Shown: in pieces, positions 1-8,379 of the stretch
How the letters are laid out: each line of letters opens with the position of its first letter
How positions within the stretch are numbered: the first letter of the stretch is position 1
Origin: CAVQCJ01 sp963771835
Lineage (GTDB): Bacteria > Actinomycetota > Actinomycetes > Prado026
DNA length: 64,000 nucleotides
Direction of reading: 5' to 3'
Assembly (NCBI GenBank): GCA_963771835.1
Contig: CAVYVA010000001.1
Coordinates: forward strand, 744,001 to 808,000
Position numbers and translations under genes: made by a program
Notes under the pieces: generated by a model
Seen by the model: the letters and a program-made list of their open reading frames with translations, nothing else
Database searches by the model: none
Told to the model about the DNA's origin: nothing

Positions 1-106
1 CCCGCCCCCCGGCCGCGACGTCGACCTCGTACTTGCGCGCGCGCAGGTTGATCGCGAGGGCACGGGCGATCTGCGGCTCGTCGTCCACCACCAGCACCCG
101 GGTCAT
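1..106 (-). CDS. kdpE: KdpE-type response regulator, N-terminus only (cut by window edge)
   Basis: Only the first 35 codons are present. They read MTRVLVVDDEPQIARAL and onward, the start of a receiver domain with the paired acidic residues (D9, D10) that help bind Mg2+. The ATG at 104-106 overlaps the TGA of kdpD (103-105), so the two are translationally coupled, as expected for a sensor kinase and its regulator. In the Kdp family the regulator receives phosphate from KdpD and activates high-affinity K+ uptake genes. The phosphorylated Asp and the DNA-binding domain lie outside the window. The name rests on the KdpD partner. Confidence 0.85.
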   Translation of the reverse strand, partial: MTRVLVVDDEPQIARALAINLRARKYEVDVAAGGR

Positions 107-2622
107 GCGGCTGCTCCGTCCACGCCGGCGCCGGCGATCGGCAGCGACAGCACCATGGTCAGGCCGCCGCCCGGGGTGTCCTCGGCCCACAGCTGCCCGC
201 CGGTCGCCTCGGTGAAGCCGCGGGCCACCGCCAGGCCGAGACCCACGCCGGCGCCGGCCGGCACGTCGCCGGACCGCTGGAACGGGGCGAAGATCCGCTC
301 CTTGTCGGGGTCCGGGACCCCCGGCCCGCGGTCGACCACGCGCAGCTGAACCCGCGACCCGAGCACCGCCCCGGTGAGCCGGACGACGCTGCCCGCACCG
401 TGCCGGGTGGCGTTCTCGACCAGGTTGGCGACCACCCGCTCGAGCAGTCCGGCGTCGGCGCTGACCAGCGGCAGGCTCTCGGGCACCTGCACGCTGAGCA
501 GCTCGCGGTGCTCGACGCCGGCCAGGGCGGGCGGCACCACCTCCTCCAGCGAGACCGGCCGCAGCTGCGGCTCGACGGCGCCGGTCTGCAGCCGGCTCAT
601 GTCCAGCAGGTTGGCCACCAGGTGGTCCAGCCGGTCCGCCGACTCCTCGATCGTCGCCAGCAGCGCCTGCTGGTCCTGCTCGGTCCACTCGACGTCGTCC
701 AGCCGCAGGCTGGACACCGCGGCCTTGATCCCGGCCAGCGGCGTACGCAGGTCGTGCGACACCGCGGCCAGCAGCGCGGTCCGGATCGCGTGCCCCTCCT
801 CGAGCCGGCGGGCCTGCTGGGCGCGGGCGGTCAGCCGTTCCCGCTGCAGCACCATCCCGAGCGACGCCGCGAACGCGTCCATCACGCGCCGGTCTCCGGC
901 GTCGGCGGGCCGGCCGTTCATCAGCACGACGAGGTCGTCCGCCACCGCGAGCTCGACGTCGCTCCCGCCCGGCTCCGGGTACGGCGGCACACCTGCTGCG
1001 GCGACCGGCTGCCAGGCCGAGCCGACGCCCTCGTGCTCGAGCAGCACGGCCGACGACATCGCGAACGTGCTGCGCATGCGTTCCAGCAACGCGGCGGAGT
1101 CGTCGCCACTGCGCAGCGCGCTGCCGGCGAGGGAGGCCAGCGTGGCCGCCTCGGCCTGGCCGCGGGCAGCCTCGTCGGCCCGGCGCGCCGCCAGGTGCAC
1201 GACGCTGGAGACTGCCGCCGCGACGACCAGGAACAGCAGCAGCGCGAACGCGTTCTGCGGCTCGGCGATGGTGAACGTGTGCACCGGCGGGGTGAAGAAG
1301 AAGTTGACGACGAGCGAGCCCACCACGGCACAGGTCAGGGCCGGACCCAGCCCGCCGACGAGGGCCACGCCGACCGTCAGCGTGAGGAACACCAGCAGCA
1401 CGGTCGACAGCGGCGGTCGCAGCCCCAGCAGCGCGAGCAGGCCGACCAGGACGAACGGCCCTCCGGTGGCCAGCCCCCAGCCCCACAGGCGGCGCGGGCC
1501 CGGCGGACCGCCGGGCGGAGCGGTCCACGCGGCCCTCCGTGCCGACGTCCCGGTCTGCGGCCCGGCTCCCTCGGCCCGGTTCACCAGGTGCACGTCGATG
1601 TCGCCCGAGGCCCGCGCGACGGCGGCAGCGAGGTCCTGGCCGGAGCGCACCGCGGGCCGCCGGCTCCGCCGGGTCCCCAGGACGATCTGGGTGGCGTTGG
1701 CCCCGCGGGAGAAGTCCAGCAGCGCGGTGGCGACGTCGCGCCCCACCACCCGGTGGAACGTCCCGCCGAGGCTCTCGACGAGTCCGCGCAGCGCGTCCAG
1801 CCTGGCCGGGACGACCGCGTCGGACCCGTCCAGGGCCGCGACGTGCACCGCGAGCAGCTCGCCGGCGCTGGTCCGCCCCGCGACGCGGGCACCCCGGCGG
1901 ACCAGGACCTCGTCCCCGGCGTCCCCGGCGAGGCCGACCACCACCCGCTCCCGAGTGGCCCACGTCCCGTCGATGCGGTGCTCGGCCCGGTACCGGGCCA
2001 GCGCGTCGTCCACCTGGTCCGCGAGCCAGAGCAGGGCCAGCTCGCGCAGCGCGGTGAGCGTGCCCACGCGGAAGTAGCTCGCCAGCTCGGCGTCCACGCG
2101 CTCGGGCGGGTAGACGTTGCCGTGCGCCAGCCGACGTCGCAGCGCCTCCGGGGTCATGTCCACCAGCTCGACCTGGTCGGCGTTGCGCACCACGGCGTCG
2201 GGGACGAGCACGTCGGGACGTCGGCCGGTGATGACGGTGACCGCGTCGACGAGCGACGCGAGCTCCTGGACGTTCACGGTGGTGACGACGTCCGACCCGG
2301 CGGCCAGCAGGTCGCGCACGTCCTCCCAGCGGTACCGGTTCGGCTGGCCGGCGGGGTTGCGGGTGGCCAGCTCGTCCACCAGCACCACCGCGGCGCCGCG
2401 GCCGAGCAACGCCGGCAGGTCCAGCCGGCCCGGCCCGGCCGAGCCGACTGCCTCCAGCCCGACGGCGAGCTCGCGGATCCGGGCACGGCCCTGGTCGGCC
2501 ACCGCGCCGACGACCACGTCCGCTCCCCGGGCGGCCCGGCGGTGTCCTTCGGCGAGCATCGCGTAGGTCTTCCCGACCCCGGGCGCCGCGCCCAGGTAGA
2601 TCCGCAAGCGCCCGTGCTTCAT
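103..2622 (-). CDS. kdpD: KdpD osmosensitive K+ sensor histidine kinase
   Basis: 839 aa, near the usual length for KdpD. Order of domains: an N-terminal KdpD domain with Walker A GAAPGVGKT at residues 11-19; a universal-stress-like domain (about 220-345); a block of hydrophobic segments of DUF4118 type (about 380-490); a GAF-like linker; a HisKA box with AVSHDLRTPLAGI near residue 620; and a C-terminal ATPase domain ending in the GVGLGLAVARG G-box. It would sit in the inner membrane and phosphorylate KdpE. It is the fourth gene of the thioesterase-dut-DUF3710 operon, 9 nt after DUF3710. No kdpFABC genes precede it, unlike the classical kdpFABCDE layout; they could lie beyond kdpE. Confidence 0.95.
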   Translation of the reverse strand: MKHGRLRIYLGAAPGVGKTYAMLAEGHRRAARGADVVVGAVADQGRARIRELAVGLEAVGSAGPGRLDLPALLGRGAAVVLVDELATRNPAGQPNRYRWEDVRDLLAAGSDVVTTVNVQELASLVDAVTVITGRRPDVLVPDAVVRNADQVELVDMTPEALRRRLAHGNVYPPERVDAELASYFRVGTLTALRELALLWLADQVDDALARYRAEHRIDGTWATRERVVVGLAGDAGDEVLVRRGARVAGRTSAGELLAVHVAALDGSDAVVPARLDALRGLVESLGGTFHRVVGRDVATALLDFSRGANATQIVLGTRRSRRPAVRSGQDLAAAVARASGDIDVHLVNRAEGAGPQTGTSARRAAWTAPPGGPPGPRRLWGWGLATGGPFVLVGLLALLGLRPPLSTVLLVFLTLTVGVALVGGLGPALTCAVVGSLVVNFFFTPPVHTFTIAEPQNAFALLLFLVVAAAVSSVVHLAARRADEAARGQAEAATLASLAGSALRSGDDSAALLERMRSTFAMSSAVLLEHEGVGSAWQPVAAAGVPPYPEPGGSDVELAVADDLVVLMNGRPADAGDRRVMDAFAASLGMVLQRERLTARAQQARRLEEGHAIRTALLAAVSHDLRTPLAGIKAAVSSLRLDDVEWTEQDQQALLATIEESADRLDHLVANLLDMSRLQTGAVEPQLRPVSLEEVVPPALAGVEHRELLSVQVPESLPLVSADAGLLERVVANLVENATRHGAGSVVRLTGAVLGSRVQLRVVDRGPGVPDPDKERIFAPFQRSGDVPAGAGVGLGLAVARGFTEATGGQLWAEDTPGGGLTMVLSLPIAGAGVDGAAA

Positions 2623-2631
2623 GAGCAGGGT

Positions 2632-3387
2632 TCAGCGGATCTCGGCGATGCGCTGACCGGTCCCCTCGGGGTCCAGCCGGGTCCGGTCCGGCGTGCTCGG
2701 CGCGGCCGGCTGGTCCCCCTGGTCCGGCAGCCGCAGCGGCAGCGGCTCGCTCGGCGCGAACGCCTCGGAGCCGCGGACGACGACGACGCCGCGGTACAGC
2801 TCGAGCAGCACCGCCGCTGCGGCCGGGTCGGCCGCAGCCGATCCGGACAGCACGCCGCGCAGCATCCAGCGCGGGCCGTCGGTGCCGAAGAAGCGCACAT
2901 CGGCCAGCGCCATGGACCCGTCGGGCTGCGGGAACGGCAGCTTGGCCTTCACCGTGGCGGCGGTCCCGGTCACCGGGTCGTCGGTGCCCTCGACGTCGGC
3001 CAGCCCGCCGTCCTTGGTGATCCCCGCCGCCAGCTCGCGACGCACCTGCGGCCACAGCGCCTCGCCGCGGGCCGCCGCGAACGCCTGCAGCTGCAGGGCC
3101 GACTGGCCGTGGATGGCCGTCACGGCGGCGACCGTGCCGGAGGCCTCGTCGACGTTCACCTGGATCTCGACGCCGGGCAGGCCGGGTACGCGCAGGCAGC
3201 CCAGGTCCAGCCGGACCAGGTCGTCCGGTGGGGCGTCGGCCACGTCCCACGGCCCGCTCGGACGCAGCGGTGCAGCGTCGGCCCGATCGTCGTCTCCGCC
3301 GTCCTCGACCTCCTCGATGTCCTCGGCGTTCTCGCGCTCGTCGAGGCTCTCCTCGTCGGACCTGCCGCCCTTGCGACGACGGAACAC
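2632..3387 (-). CDS. DUF3710 family protein
   Basis: 251 aa from a GTG (MFRRRKGGRSDEES at the N-terminus). A basic start is followed by a strongly acidic stretch (about residues 10-35) and then a globular domain with the LDLGCLRVP and EIQVNVDE stretches typical of the actinobacterial DUF3710 family. No catalytic motif is known to me for this family. It starts 2 nt after the dut stop; the dut-DUF3710 pairing is recurrent in actinobacteria, which supports the assignment but does not give a function. The acidic N-terminus looks disordered. Confidence 0.85.
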   Translation of the reverse strand: MFRRRKGGRSDEESLDERENAEDIEEVEDGGDDDRADAAPLRPSGPWDVADAPPDDLVRLDLGCLRVPGLPGVEIQVNVDEASGTVAAVTAIHGQSALQLQAFAAARGEALWPQVRRELAAGITKDGGLADVEGTDDPVTGTAATVKAKLPFPQPDGSMALADVRFFGTDGPRWMLRGVLSGSAAADPAAAAVLLELYRGVVVVRGSEAFAPSEPLPLRLPDQGDQPAAPSTPDRTRLDPEGTGQRIAEIR

Positions 3388-3389
3388 GG

Positions 3390-3857
3390 CTACTCCCCTC
3401 GGCCGGCAGCAGCAGCCGGCATGCCGCCGGTCGAACCGAAGCCGCCTTCGCTGCGGTCCGACCCCGGCAACGTCTCGACCTCGTGGAACAGGGCCCGCTC
3501 GACCCGCTGGACGACCAGCTGGGCGATGCGGTCCCCGCGGCGGAACACCACGGGTTCGCGCGGGTCGAGGTTGACCACGCTGACCTTGATCTCGCCTCGG
3601 TACCCGGCGTCCACCGTGCCGGGCGCGTTGACCAGGCTGACCCCGTACCTGACCGCCAGCCCCGAGCGCGGGTGCACGAACGCCGCGAACCCGTCGGGCA
3701 GGGCGATCGCCAGCCCGGTGGGCAGCAGGGCCCGCTCGCCGGGCGCCAGCTCGGCGTCGACCGTCGTGTGCAGGTCCGCGCCGGCGTCGCCCGGGTGGGC
3801 GTACGCGGGCAGCGGGACGCCGGGGTCGAGCCTGCGGACCAGGATGTCGACGGTCAC
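3390..3857 (-). CDS. dut: dUTP diphosphatase
   Basis: 155 aa, a normal length for trimeric dUTPase, which hydrolyses dUTP to dUMP and PPi, keeps uracil out of DNA and feeds dTMP synthesis. The five family motifs are visible: HPGDAGADL (motif 1, residues 21-29), HPRSGLA (motif 2), APGTVDAGYRGEI (motif 3), RGDRIAQLVV (motif 4) and the C-terminal lid RSEGGFGSTG (motif 5). The start is the GTG at 3855-3857, which overlaps the TGA of the upstream thioesterase (GTGA). A longer in-frame reading exists but would overlap the thioesterase completely. Confidence 0.95.
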   Translation of the reverse strand: MTVDILVRRLDPGVPLPAYAHPGDAGADLHTTVDAELAPGERALLPTGLAIALPDGFAAFVHPRSGLAVRYGVSLVNAPGTVDAGYRGEIKVSVVNLDPREPVVFRRGDRIAQLVVQRVERALFHEVETLPGSDRSEGGFGSTGGMPAAAAGRGE

Positions 3858-4435
3858 GGGTTCACCTCGTACCCGCGAACGGCCCCGCCGGCACGCGCGG
3901 CGACGGCGGCCGCGGTCACGTCCTGCTCCCGCCCGTTCTTCGCGAAGTGCTCCAGCGGCACCTGGACGAACACCGCGGCGGCGGTCACGGCGACCTGGCC
4001 CAGCGGGTTGGCCAGGCGGCCCTCGGCCCGGATGAACACCTGTCGCCCGTCGACGCCGGTGGCCCGCGCGTCCAGGTACAGCCGGCTGCCCACCGGCACC
4101 GGTCGCAGGAACGTGGTCTCCAGCCGCCCGGTGACCGCCGGCACCCGTATCAGCCAGTTGACGTAGCCCATCGCCTCGTCGAACGCCGCCGCCAGCAGGC
4201 CGCCGTGCGCGAGCCCCGGGGCGCCCTGGTGGTGCTCGCCCACGTCCAGGACGGCCTGCACCGAGACCCCGTCGCCGGCGACCACGCGCAGGTGCAGCCC
4301 GGCCGGATGGTCGGCACCGCACCCGAAGCACTGGGCGTAGTGGCTCGAGATCGGCGTGCCCGGAGCCGGTGCCTGCGGGTGCCGCTGCGGCGCCGGGGCG
4401 TCGGCGGGCGCCTCGGTGCTGTAGCGCCGGGTCAT
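3854..4435 (-). CDS. PaaI-family hotdog thioesterase
   Basis: 193 aa. A low-complexity Pro/Ala-rich N-terminus (about 35 residues) leads into CFGCGADHPAGLHL and then a single hotdog fold with GAPGLAHGGLLAAAFDEAMG, the helix carrying the catalytic acidic residue in PaaI/YbgC-like acyl-CoA thioesterases. Substrate unknown. The two-cysteine CFGCG motif at the start of the domain is common in this actinobacterial subgroup. It is first in the operon with dut, DUF3710 and kdpDE, and appears leaderless: TAGGGT lies 7 nt before the ATG. Confidence 0.85.
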   Translation of the reverse strand: MTRRYSTEAPADAPAPQRHPQAPAPGTPISSHYAQCFGCGADHPAGLHLRVVAGDGVSVQAVLDVGEHHQGAPGLAHGGLLAAAFDEAMGYVNWLIRVPAVTGRLETTFLRPVPVGSRLYLDARATGVDGRQVFIRAEGRLANPLGQVAVTAAAVFVQVPLEHFAKNGREQDVTAAAVAARAGGAVRGYEVNP

Positions 4436-4442
4436 GCCGCCG

Positions 4443-4448
4443 ACCCTA
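4443..4448 (-). promoter_or_regulatory. -10 hexamer, leaderless start of thioesterase-dut-kdp operon
   Basis: On the minus strand TAGGGT is followed by 7 nt (CGGCGGC) and the ATG at 4435. No Shine-Dalgarno sequence is present, so transcription probably begins at the start codon. Confidence 0.6.
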
Positions 4449-4485
4449 CTGCGGTGCGCGGGCGGACCCGTGACACCCTGACGCC

Positions 4486-5043
4486 GTGACGGACCGGAGC
4501 GCGGCCCCTGCGGGTGACGGCTCCCCGGAACGCGACCGATACTCGGAGCGGCTGTGGGCGCCGCTGTCGTGGTGCCTGGTCACCACCGCGATCGTCGCGT
4601 CGGCGGCGGTGGCAGTCGGCTACCCGCTCGGGCTGCTCGCCGGCCTCGCGACGTTCGTGCTGGTCGAGGGTTTCTTCGGGTGGGTCCTGGTCACCAGCGC
4701 AGCCCGGGTCGAGGTCGGCGCCGGGCTGCTGGTCGCAGGACGGGCGCGGCTCCCGCTGACCGTCGTATCCGCGGTCACCGCGCTCGACGCCGCGGCGGCC
4801 CGTGCGCTGCGCGGTCCGCAGGCCGACGCCCGCGCGTTCCTGCTGCTCCGGCCCTGGGTGCCGACGGCCGTCCGGGTGGACCTGGACGACCCGGCGGACC
4901 CCGCTCCGTACTGGTACGTCTCGACCCGCCGGCCCGCCGTGCTGGCCGCCGTGACCGGCCGGGCCGCGGGCCTGGCCGCCGGCCCCCGCTCGGGTGGCGC
5001 CGGGGGTGCGGATGTCGCCGACGGTCCAGATGGGGCAGGCTGA
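4486..5043 (+). CDS. DUF3093 family membrane protein
   Basis: 185 aa from a GTG. Residues about 25-70 form two hydrophobic segments (SWCLVTTAIVASAAVAVGYP and the following LLAGLATFVLVEGFFGW), followed by a soluble domain with RPWVPTAVRVDLDDPADPAPYWYVSTRRP, the signature of actinobacterial DUF3093. The last 25 residues are Gly/Ala-rich and probably disordered. It is divergent from the dut operon, the usual neighbourhood for this family. Function unknown. The promoter is weak by eye: CACCCT sits 6 nt before the GTG, so it may also be leaderless. Confidence 0.85.
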   Translation: MTDRSAAPAGDGSPERDRYSERLWAPLSWCLVTTAIVASAAVAVGYPLGLLAGLATFVLVEGFFGWVLVTSAARVEVGAGLLVAGRARLPLTVVSAVTALDAAAARALRGPQADARAFLLLRPWVPTAVRVDLDDPADPAPYWYVSTRRPAVLAAVTGRAAGLAAGPRSGGAGGADVADGPDGAG

Positions 5044-5052
5044 CCCCCGACG

Positions 5053-5358
5053 GTGCAGGACCGAGCCGACGGGATGGTGCGACTGATGGCCGGACGGGAA
5101 ACGAACCCCTTCGTCTCCGAGGCGGTGTTCGTCATCGGCGGCATCGCCGCGGCGATGGTCGCCCGGAGGTTCGTGAACGTCGTCTGGGTCGCCGCGTCCG
5201 GCAAGGCGGTGCCGGCCGACCCTGCCGACCCCCGGGTCTCGACCGCCGAGGCGGTCATGTTCTCGATGGCCACCGGCGCGCTGGTCGGAGTGGCCCGGCT
5301 GCTGGTCCAGCGGAAGGCGAACTCGTTCAAGGGCCGCCGGGCGGCCGTGCGCGCCTGA
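5053..5358 (+). CDS. DUF4235-like small membrane protein
   Basis: 101 aa from a GTG; an internal ATG at 5086 (MAGRETNPFV) is a plausible alternative start. A hydrophobic segment (AVFVIGGIAAAMVARRFV) is followed by WVAASGKAVPADPADPRVSTAEAV and a second hydrophobic stretch ending LVQRKA. This layout of short transmembrane segment, Trp-containing loop with PDPxDP-like motif and second segment matches DUF4235. It follows DUF3093 by 9 nt, so the two are probably co-transcribed. Function unknown. Confidence 0.65.
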   Translation: MQDRADGMVRLMAGRETNPFVSEAVFVIGGIAAAMVARRFVNVVWVAASGKAVPADPADPRVSTAEAVMFSMATGALVGVARLLVQRKANSFKGRRAAVRA

Positions 5359-6257
5359 GGCGTCCCCGGGTGGAACGCTCCGGGCGTTCCGCCGAGTGGT
5401 CGGCTGGTCGACCCGACCAGCCTTCGTACGCCCGGCTCCAGCAGCCGGCTCACCGCGTGCCCGGTCAGCGCGGTCATCATCGGCCGGCGGCGCAGGTCGC
5501 CGCGCAGCGAGTCGGCCAGCATGAGGGTCTGCTTGCGGTTGCTGTACGCGCCGTACGCCGCGCCGAGCATCAGCGGGGCCAGGGTGCCGATCCCGCGCCC
5601 GGCCCGCACCAGCAGCCGGCGCTGCACGCGGCGGCGGGTGACGACGCCGAGCGCCGCGGTCATCGTGGCGGGCTCCAACGGGTTCACGCCACGGCGGTTG
5701 GCCCACGACAGCGCGTAGGCGGCGCCCCGCTGGGTGCCGGAGCCGTGCACCGGGACGCCGTAGATCGCGTGCAGCTCGGCGACCAGCTTGATCTCGATCG
5801 CGGCCACCGCGGAGATCTCGACAGCGAGCTCGACCGGGATCGCGACCAGGGTGACCGGCACCGTCCACTGGATCCCGGTGACCGCGCCGCCGCCCAGCCC
5901 TACGGCCATGGTCGCCTTGACCGCGCTGGCCACGACCGCGTCGGCCAGCAGCTCGCCCTCCAGACCCGGATGGTGCGCACGCAGCGTCTCCAGGTCGCGG
6001 ACGGGGATGCGCGGTGCGGCGTCGACGACGACGTCGGCCAGCCAGCGACCGCTGGTCACCGCGGCGACACCGGCGCGGCGACCCGAGGTCGTCATCGCGA
6101 GGCCGAGCTGCCGCATCAGCCGCGACCAGTCGCGCGCGCTGCGACGGCCGCGCCGCCCCGACTGGCTCCCGGACGACCCCCCGCCGGCGATCGTGCCGAG
6201 GATCTCCGCGAGCTCGCGCTCCGGGTCCGGCTCGGTCTCCGTCACGGGCTCAAGCAT
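5327..6257 (-). CDS. EcsC-like family protein; 3' end uncertain
   Basis: The protein-like part runs from the ATG at 6255-6257 to about 5480: a charged N-terminus, then alternating hydrophobic helices (MAVGLGGGAVTGIQWTVPV; LVAIPVELAVEISAVAAIEI; HAIYGVPV) and a C-terminal RAGRGIGTLAPLMLGAAYG segment, as in EcsC-like proteins. As written, the frame has no stop until 4620, which would make 545 aa and run antisense through two convincing genes (DUF4235-like and DUF3093). The frame reached by a +1 shift stops at 5327-5329, just inside the convergent neighbour. I therefore give 5327 as the likely natural end; a GC-dinucleotide loss like those elsewhere in the window would explain it. Function unknown. 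Confidence 0.55.
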
Positions 6258-6266
6258 GCCCCACGC

Positions 6267-6566
6267 TCAGGCGGCGCACTCCTGGCAGACCGGCTGGCCG
6301 CCGACCTCCTTGGCCAGCTGGCTGCGGTGGTGGACCAGGAAGCATCGCGAGCAGGTGAACTCGTCGGCCTGGCGCGGGAGCACCCGGACCGACAGCTCCT
6401 CGTTGGACAGGTCGGCGCCCGGCAGCTCGAAGCTCTCGGCCGCCTCCGCCTCGTCCGCGTCGACCGCGCCCGAGGAGGCGTCGACGCGCCTGGCCTTCAG
6501 CTCTTCGAGGCTGTCCTCGGCCAGCTCGTCGTCTGTCTTGCGCGGGGTGTCGTAGTCGGTCGCCAC
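6267..6566 (-). CDS. DUF4193 zinc-ribbon-like protein
   Basis: 99 aa from a GTG (MATDYDTPRKTDDELAEDSL). An acidic N-terminal half carries the conserved LEELKARR segment. The C-terminal half has two CxxC pairs (CSRC and CQEC) flanking LVHHRSQLA, consistent with a small treble-clef or zinc ribbon. This is the highly conserved actinobacterial DUF4193 family, whose role I do not know. A GGAGGGG stretch lies 11-17 nt upstream. It is followed 9 nt later by the EcsC-like gene. Confidence 0.9.
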   Translation of the reverse strand: MATDYDTPRKTDDELAEDSLEELKARRVDASSGAVDADEAEAAESFELPGADLSNEELSVRVLPRQADEFTCSRCFLVHHRSQLAKEVGGQPVCQECAA

Positions 6567-6916
6567 TGGGTGAGCCCCTCCGCGGTTCGTGTGCTCGCTG
6601 TATCGGTCGTCTTCGGTGCGTTCTGTGCTGCAGATCGGCTACGGAATCGCTCTCGGTCCGACCCGGACCAGGCCACATCTGCCCGGTCCGGCTCGTGCAA
6701 CGCCCGGCCACCCCAGTTTGTGCCCGGAGCCGGGCAGATCATGCCCTAATGACGGCCCGGGCGCCCGTCGGAGCTTCCGGGCGCTCGGACGACCGGCCCT
6801 CGCCGGGTGACCGGTGGCACGGTAGACATACGGCAAACCGGGCCGGGCCGCCACTCGGCACGCCGCCCGGAGCGACCCGGACCGCCGGGCGCAGGAGGAG
6901 ACCGGGAGGCGACCAG
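6567..6916. other. 350-nt divergent intergenic region
   Basis: It separates the DUF4193 gene (leftward) from the gamma-carbonic-anhydrase-like gene (rightward) and must hold both promoters. I see a 16-nt palindrome (6721-6736) and a TTGCAC-like -35 on the minus strand near 6704, but no convincing complete promoter and no RNA gene. Confidence 0.5.
6721..6736. repeat. Palindrome in DUF4193/gamma-CA intergenic region
   Basis: TGCCCGG-AG-CCGGGCA, 7-bp perfect arms with a 2-nt centre. The geometry suits a dimeric regulator site better than a terminator, because the loop is too short. No matching second copy was noticed. Confidence 0.4.
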
Positions 6917-7468
6917 GTGCCCGTCTACGCCCTCGGGGACGACGTCCCCTTGGTGGACCCGCTGGCGTACGTGCACCCGGACGCGGTCCTCATCGGCCGG
7001 GTCAGCGTCGGCCCGCAGGCGAGCATCTGGCCCGGGGCCGTGCTGCGCGGCGACGGCGGCCGGATCGTCATCGGGCCGCGCACGTCGATCCAGGACGGCG
7101 TGGTCGTGCACGTGGGCGGCACGCTGGACACCGTCGTCGGTGCCGGGTGCGTGGTGGGACACCTGGCCCACCTGGAGGGCTGCGTGGTCGAGGACGGCGC
7201 CCTGGTGGGGTCGGGGTCGGTGCTGCTGCAGCGCGTCCGCGTGGGTGCCGGAGCGCTCGTGGCGGCCGGAGCGGTGCTGCCGCCCGGGACGGTGGTCCCG
7301 GCGCTGGCCACCGCCCGCGGGGTGCCGGCCGTCGTGGTCCCCGACACGGTCGAGCCCGGCGCGTTCGCCGCCTCGGCTCAGGGCTACGTCGACCGGGCGC
7401 GCCGCTACGCCGCCACCCTGCGCCGGGTCGACGGGACGTCCCCCTCGCCTCCCGCCGACGGCCAGTAG
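6917..7468 (+). CDS. Gamma-carbonic-anhydrase-like hexapeptide-repeat protein
   Basis: 183 aa from a GTG preceded by GGAGG (6905-6909). The protein is a run of hexapeptide repeats (for example VLIGRVSVGPQASIWPGAV and VRVGAGALVAAGAVLPPGTV), giving a left-handed beta-helix trimer, plus a C-terminal helix. The first two zinc ligands of the gamma-CA/YrdA family are present (H65 in VVVHVGG, H82 in VGHLAH). Where family members usually have HGC, the third position reads E87-G-C, with an extra His at 85. Activity is therefore uncertain; it may bind metal differently or act only as a scaffold. Its stop lies 10 nt before the ABC ATPase start. Confidence 0.85.
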   Translation: MPVYALGDDVPLVDPLAYVHPDAVLIGRVSVGPQASIWPGAVLRGDGGRIVIGPRTSIQDGVVVHVGGTLDTVVGAGCVVGHLAHLEGCVVEDGALVGSGSVLLQRVRVGAGALVAAGAVLPPGTVVPALATARGVPAVVVPDTVEPGAFAASAQGYVDRARRYAATLRRVDGTSPSPPADGQ

Positions 7469-7471
7469 GGT
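7466..7471 (+). promoter_or_regulatory. -10 hexamer, leaderless start of ABC ATPase
   Basis: TAGGGT followed by 7 nt (CGACCGC) and the GTG at 7479. It overlaps the stop codon of the preceding gene, so the exporter has its own promoter. Confidence 0.5.
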
Positions 7472-7478
7472 CGACCGC

Positions 7479-8379
7479 GTGCTGGAGATCGACGGGCTGT
7501 ACAAGCGGTTCGGCGACACAGTGGCCCTGGACGGGCTCAGCTTCGCGGTCCGGCCGGGCCAGATGTTCGGCTTCGTCGGGACCAACGGCGCAGGCAAGAC
7601 CACCGCGATGCGGATCGTGCTCGGCGTGCTCGCCGCCGACTCGGGGTCGGTGCGCCTGGGCGGCCGCGACCTCGACCCGGCCACCCGCGCGCGCTTCGGC
7701 TACATGCCCGAGGAGCGTGGGCTGTACCCGAAGATGCGCGTGCACGACCACCTGGTGTACCTGGCCCGGCTGCACGGCGCCGGCGCCGGACGTGGCCGGC
7801 CGGGCCGCGGACCGCTGGCTGGCCGACCTGGCGGTGGCCGAGCGTGCACAGGACCGGGTGGAGGCGCTCTCGCTCGGCAACCAGCAGCGGGTCCAGCTCG
7901 CGGCTGCGCTCGTGCACGACCCGACCGTGCTGGTCCTCGACGAGCCCTTCTCGGGGCTCGACCCGGTCGGCGTCGACGTTCTCGCGGCGGTGCTACGGGC
8001 CCGGGTCGACGCCGGAGCAGTGGTCGTCTTCTCCAGCCACCAGCTGGACCTGGTCGAGCGGCTGTGCGACGCCGTGGGCATCATCCAGGCCGGCCGCATG
8101 GTCGCCACCGGGACCGTGCCCGAGCTGCGCACCGCCGGTCGGCCGGACGGTGCCGCGCGGCGGCTGCTGGTCGAGGTCGACGCCGACCCGGGCTGGGCGG
8201 GCGCCCTGCCCGGGACCCGGGTCGCCGCCGTCGACGGGGACGTGGTGCTGCTCGACCTCGATCCGGGCACCGACGACCAGTCCGTGCTCGAGGCCGCCAG
8301 GCTCGCGGGTCCGGTCCGGGCGTTCACCCCGCTCGAGCCGACGCTCGCCGAGCTGTTCCGCGAGGTGGTCGGGGCATGA
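7479..8379 (+). pseudogene. NatA-type ABC exporter ATPase, frameshifted near 7780
   Basis: The first ~100 codons read in one frame: Walker A GTNGAGKTT at residues 34-42, then YMPEERGLYPKMRVHDHLVY. The rest reads in the +1 frame: WLADLAVAERAQDRVEALSL, signature LSLGNQQRVQLAA, Walker B VLVLDEPFSGLDP, H-loop VFSSHQLDLVERL, ending ELFREVVGA. The break lies in the GGCGCCGGCGCC run at about 7775-7787. Adding one GC there restores HGAPAPDV and a full ATPase of about 300 aa. The signature and the DUF4162-like C-terminus are those of the NatA (Na+/drug efflux) group. It overlaps the permease by ATGA. Because all motifs are intact, I think the break is more likely a sequence error than a dead gene. Confidence 0.8.

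Noticed and set aside
400..4035. Very long plus-strand open frame (over 1,200 codons)
   Set aside because: It is antisense to kdpD, DUF3710 and dut, whose motifs are clear. Low-complexity Arg/Gly/Ala/Pro composition is typical of shadow frames in high-GC DNA.
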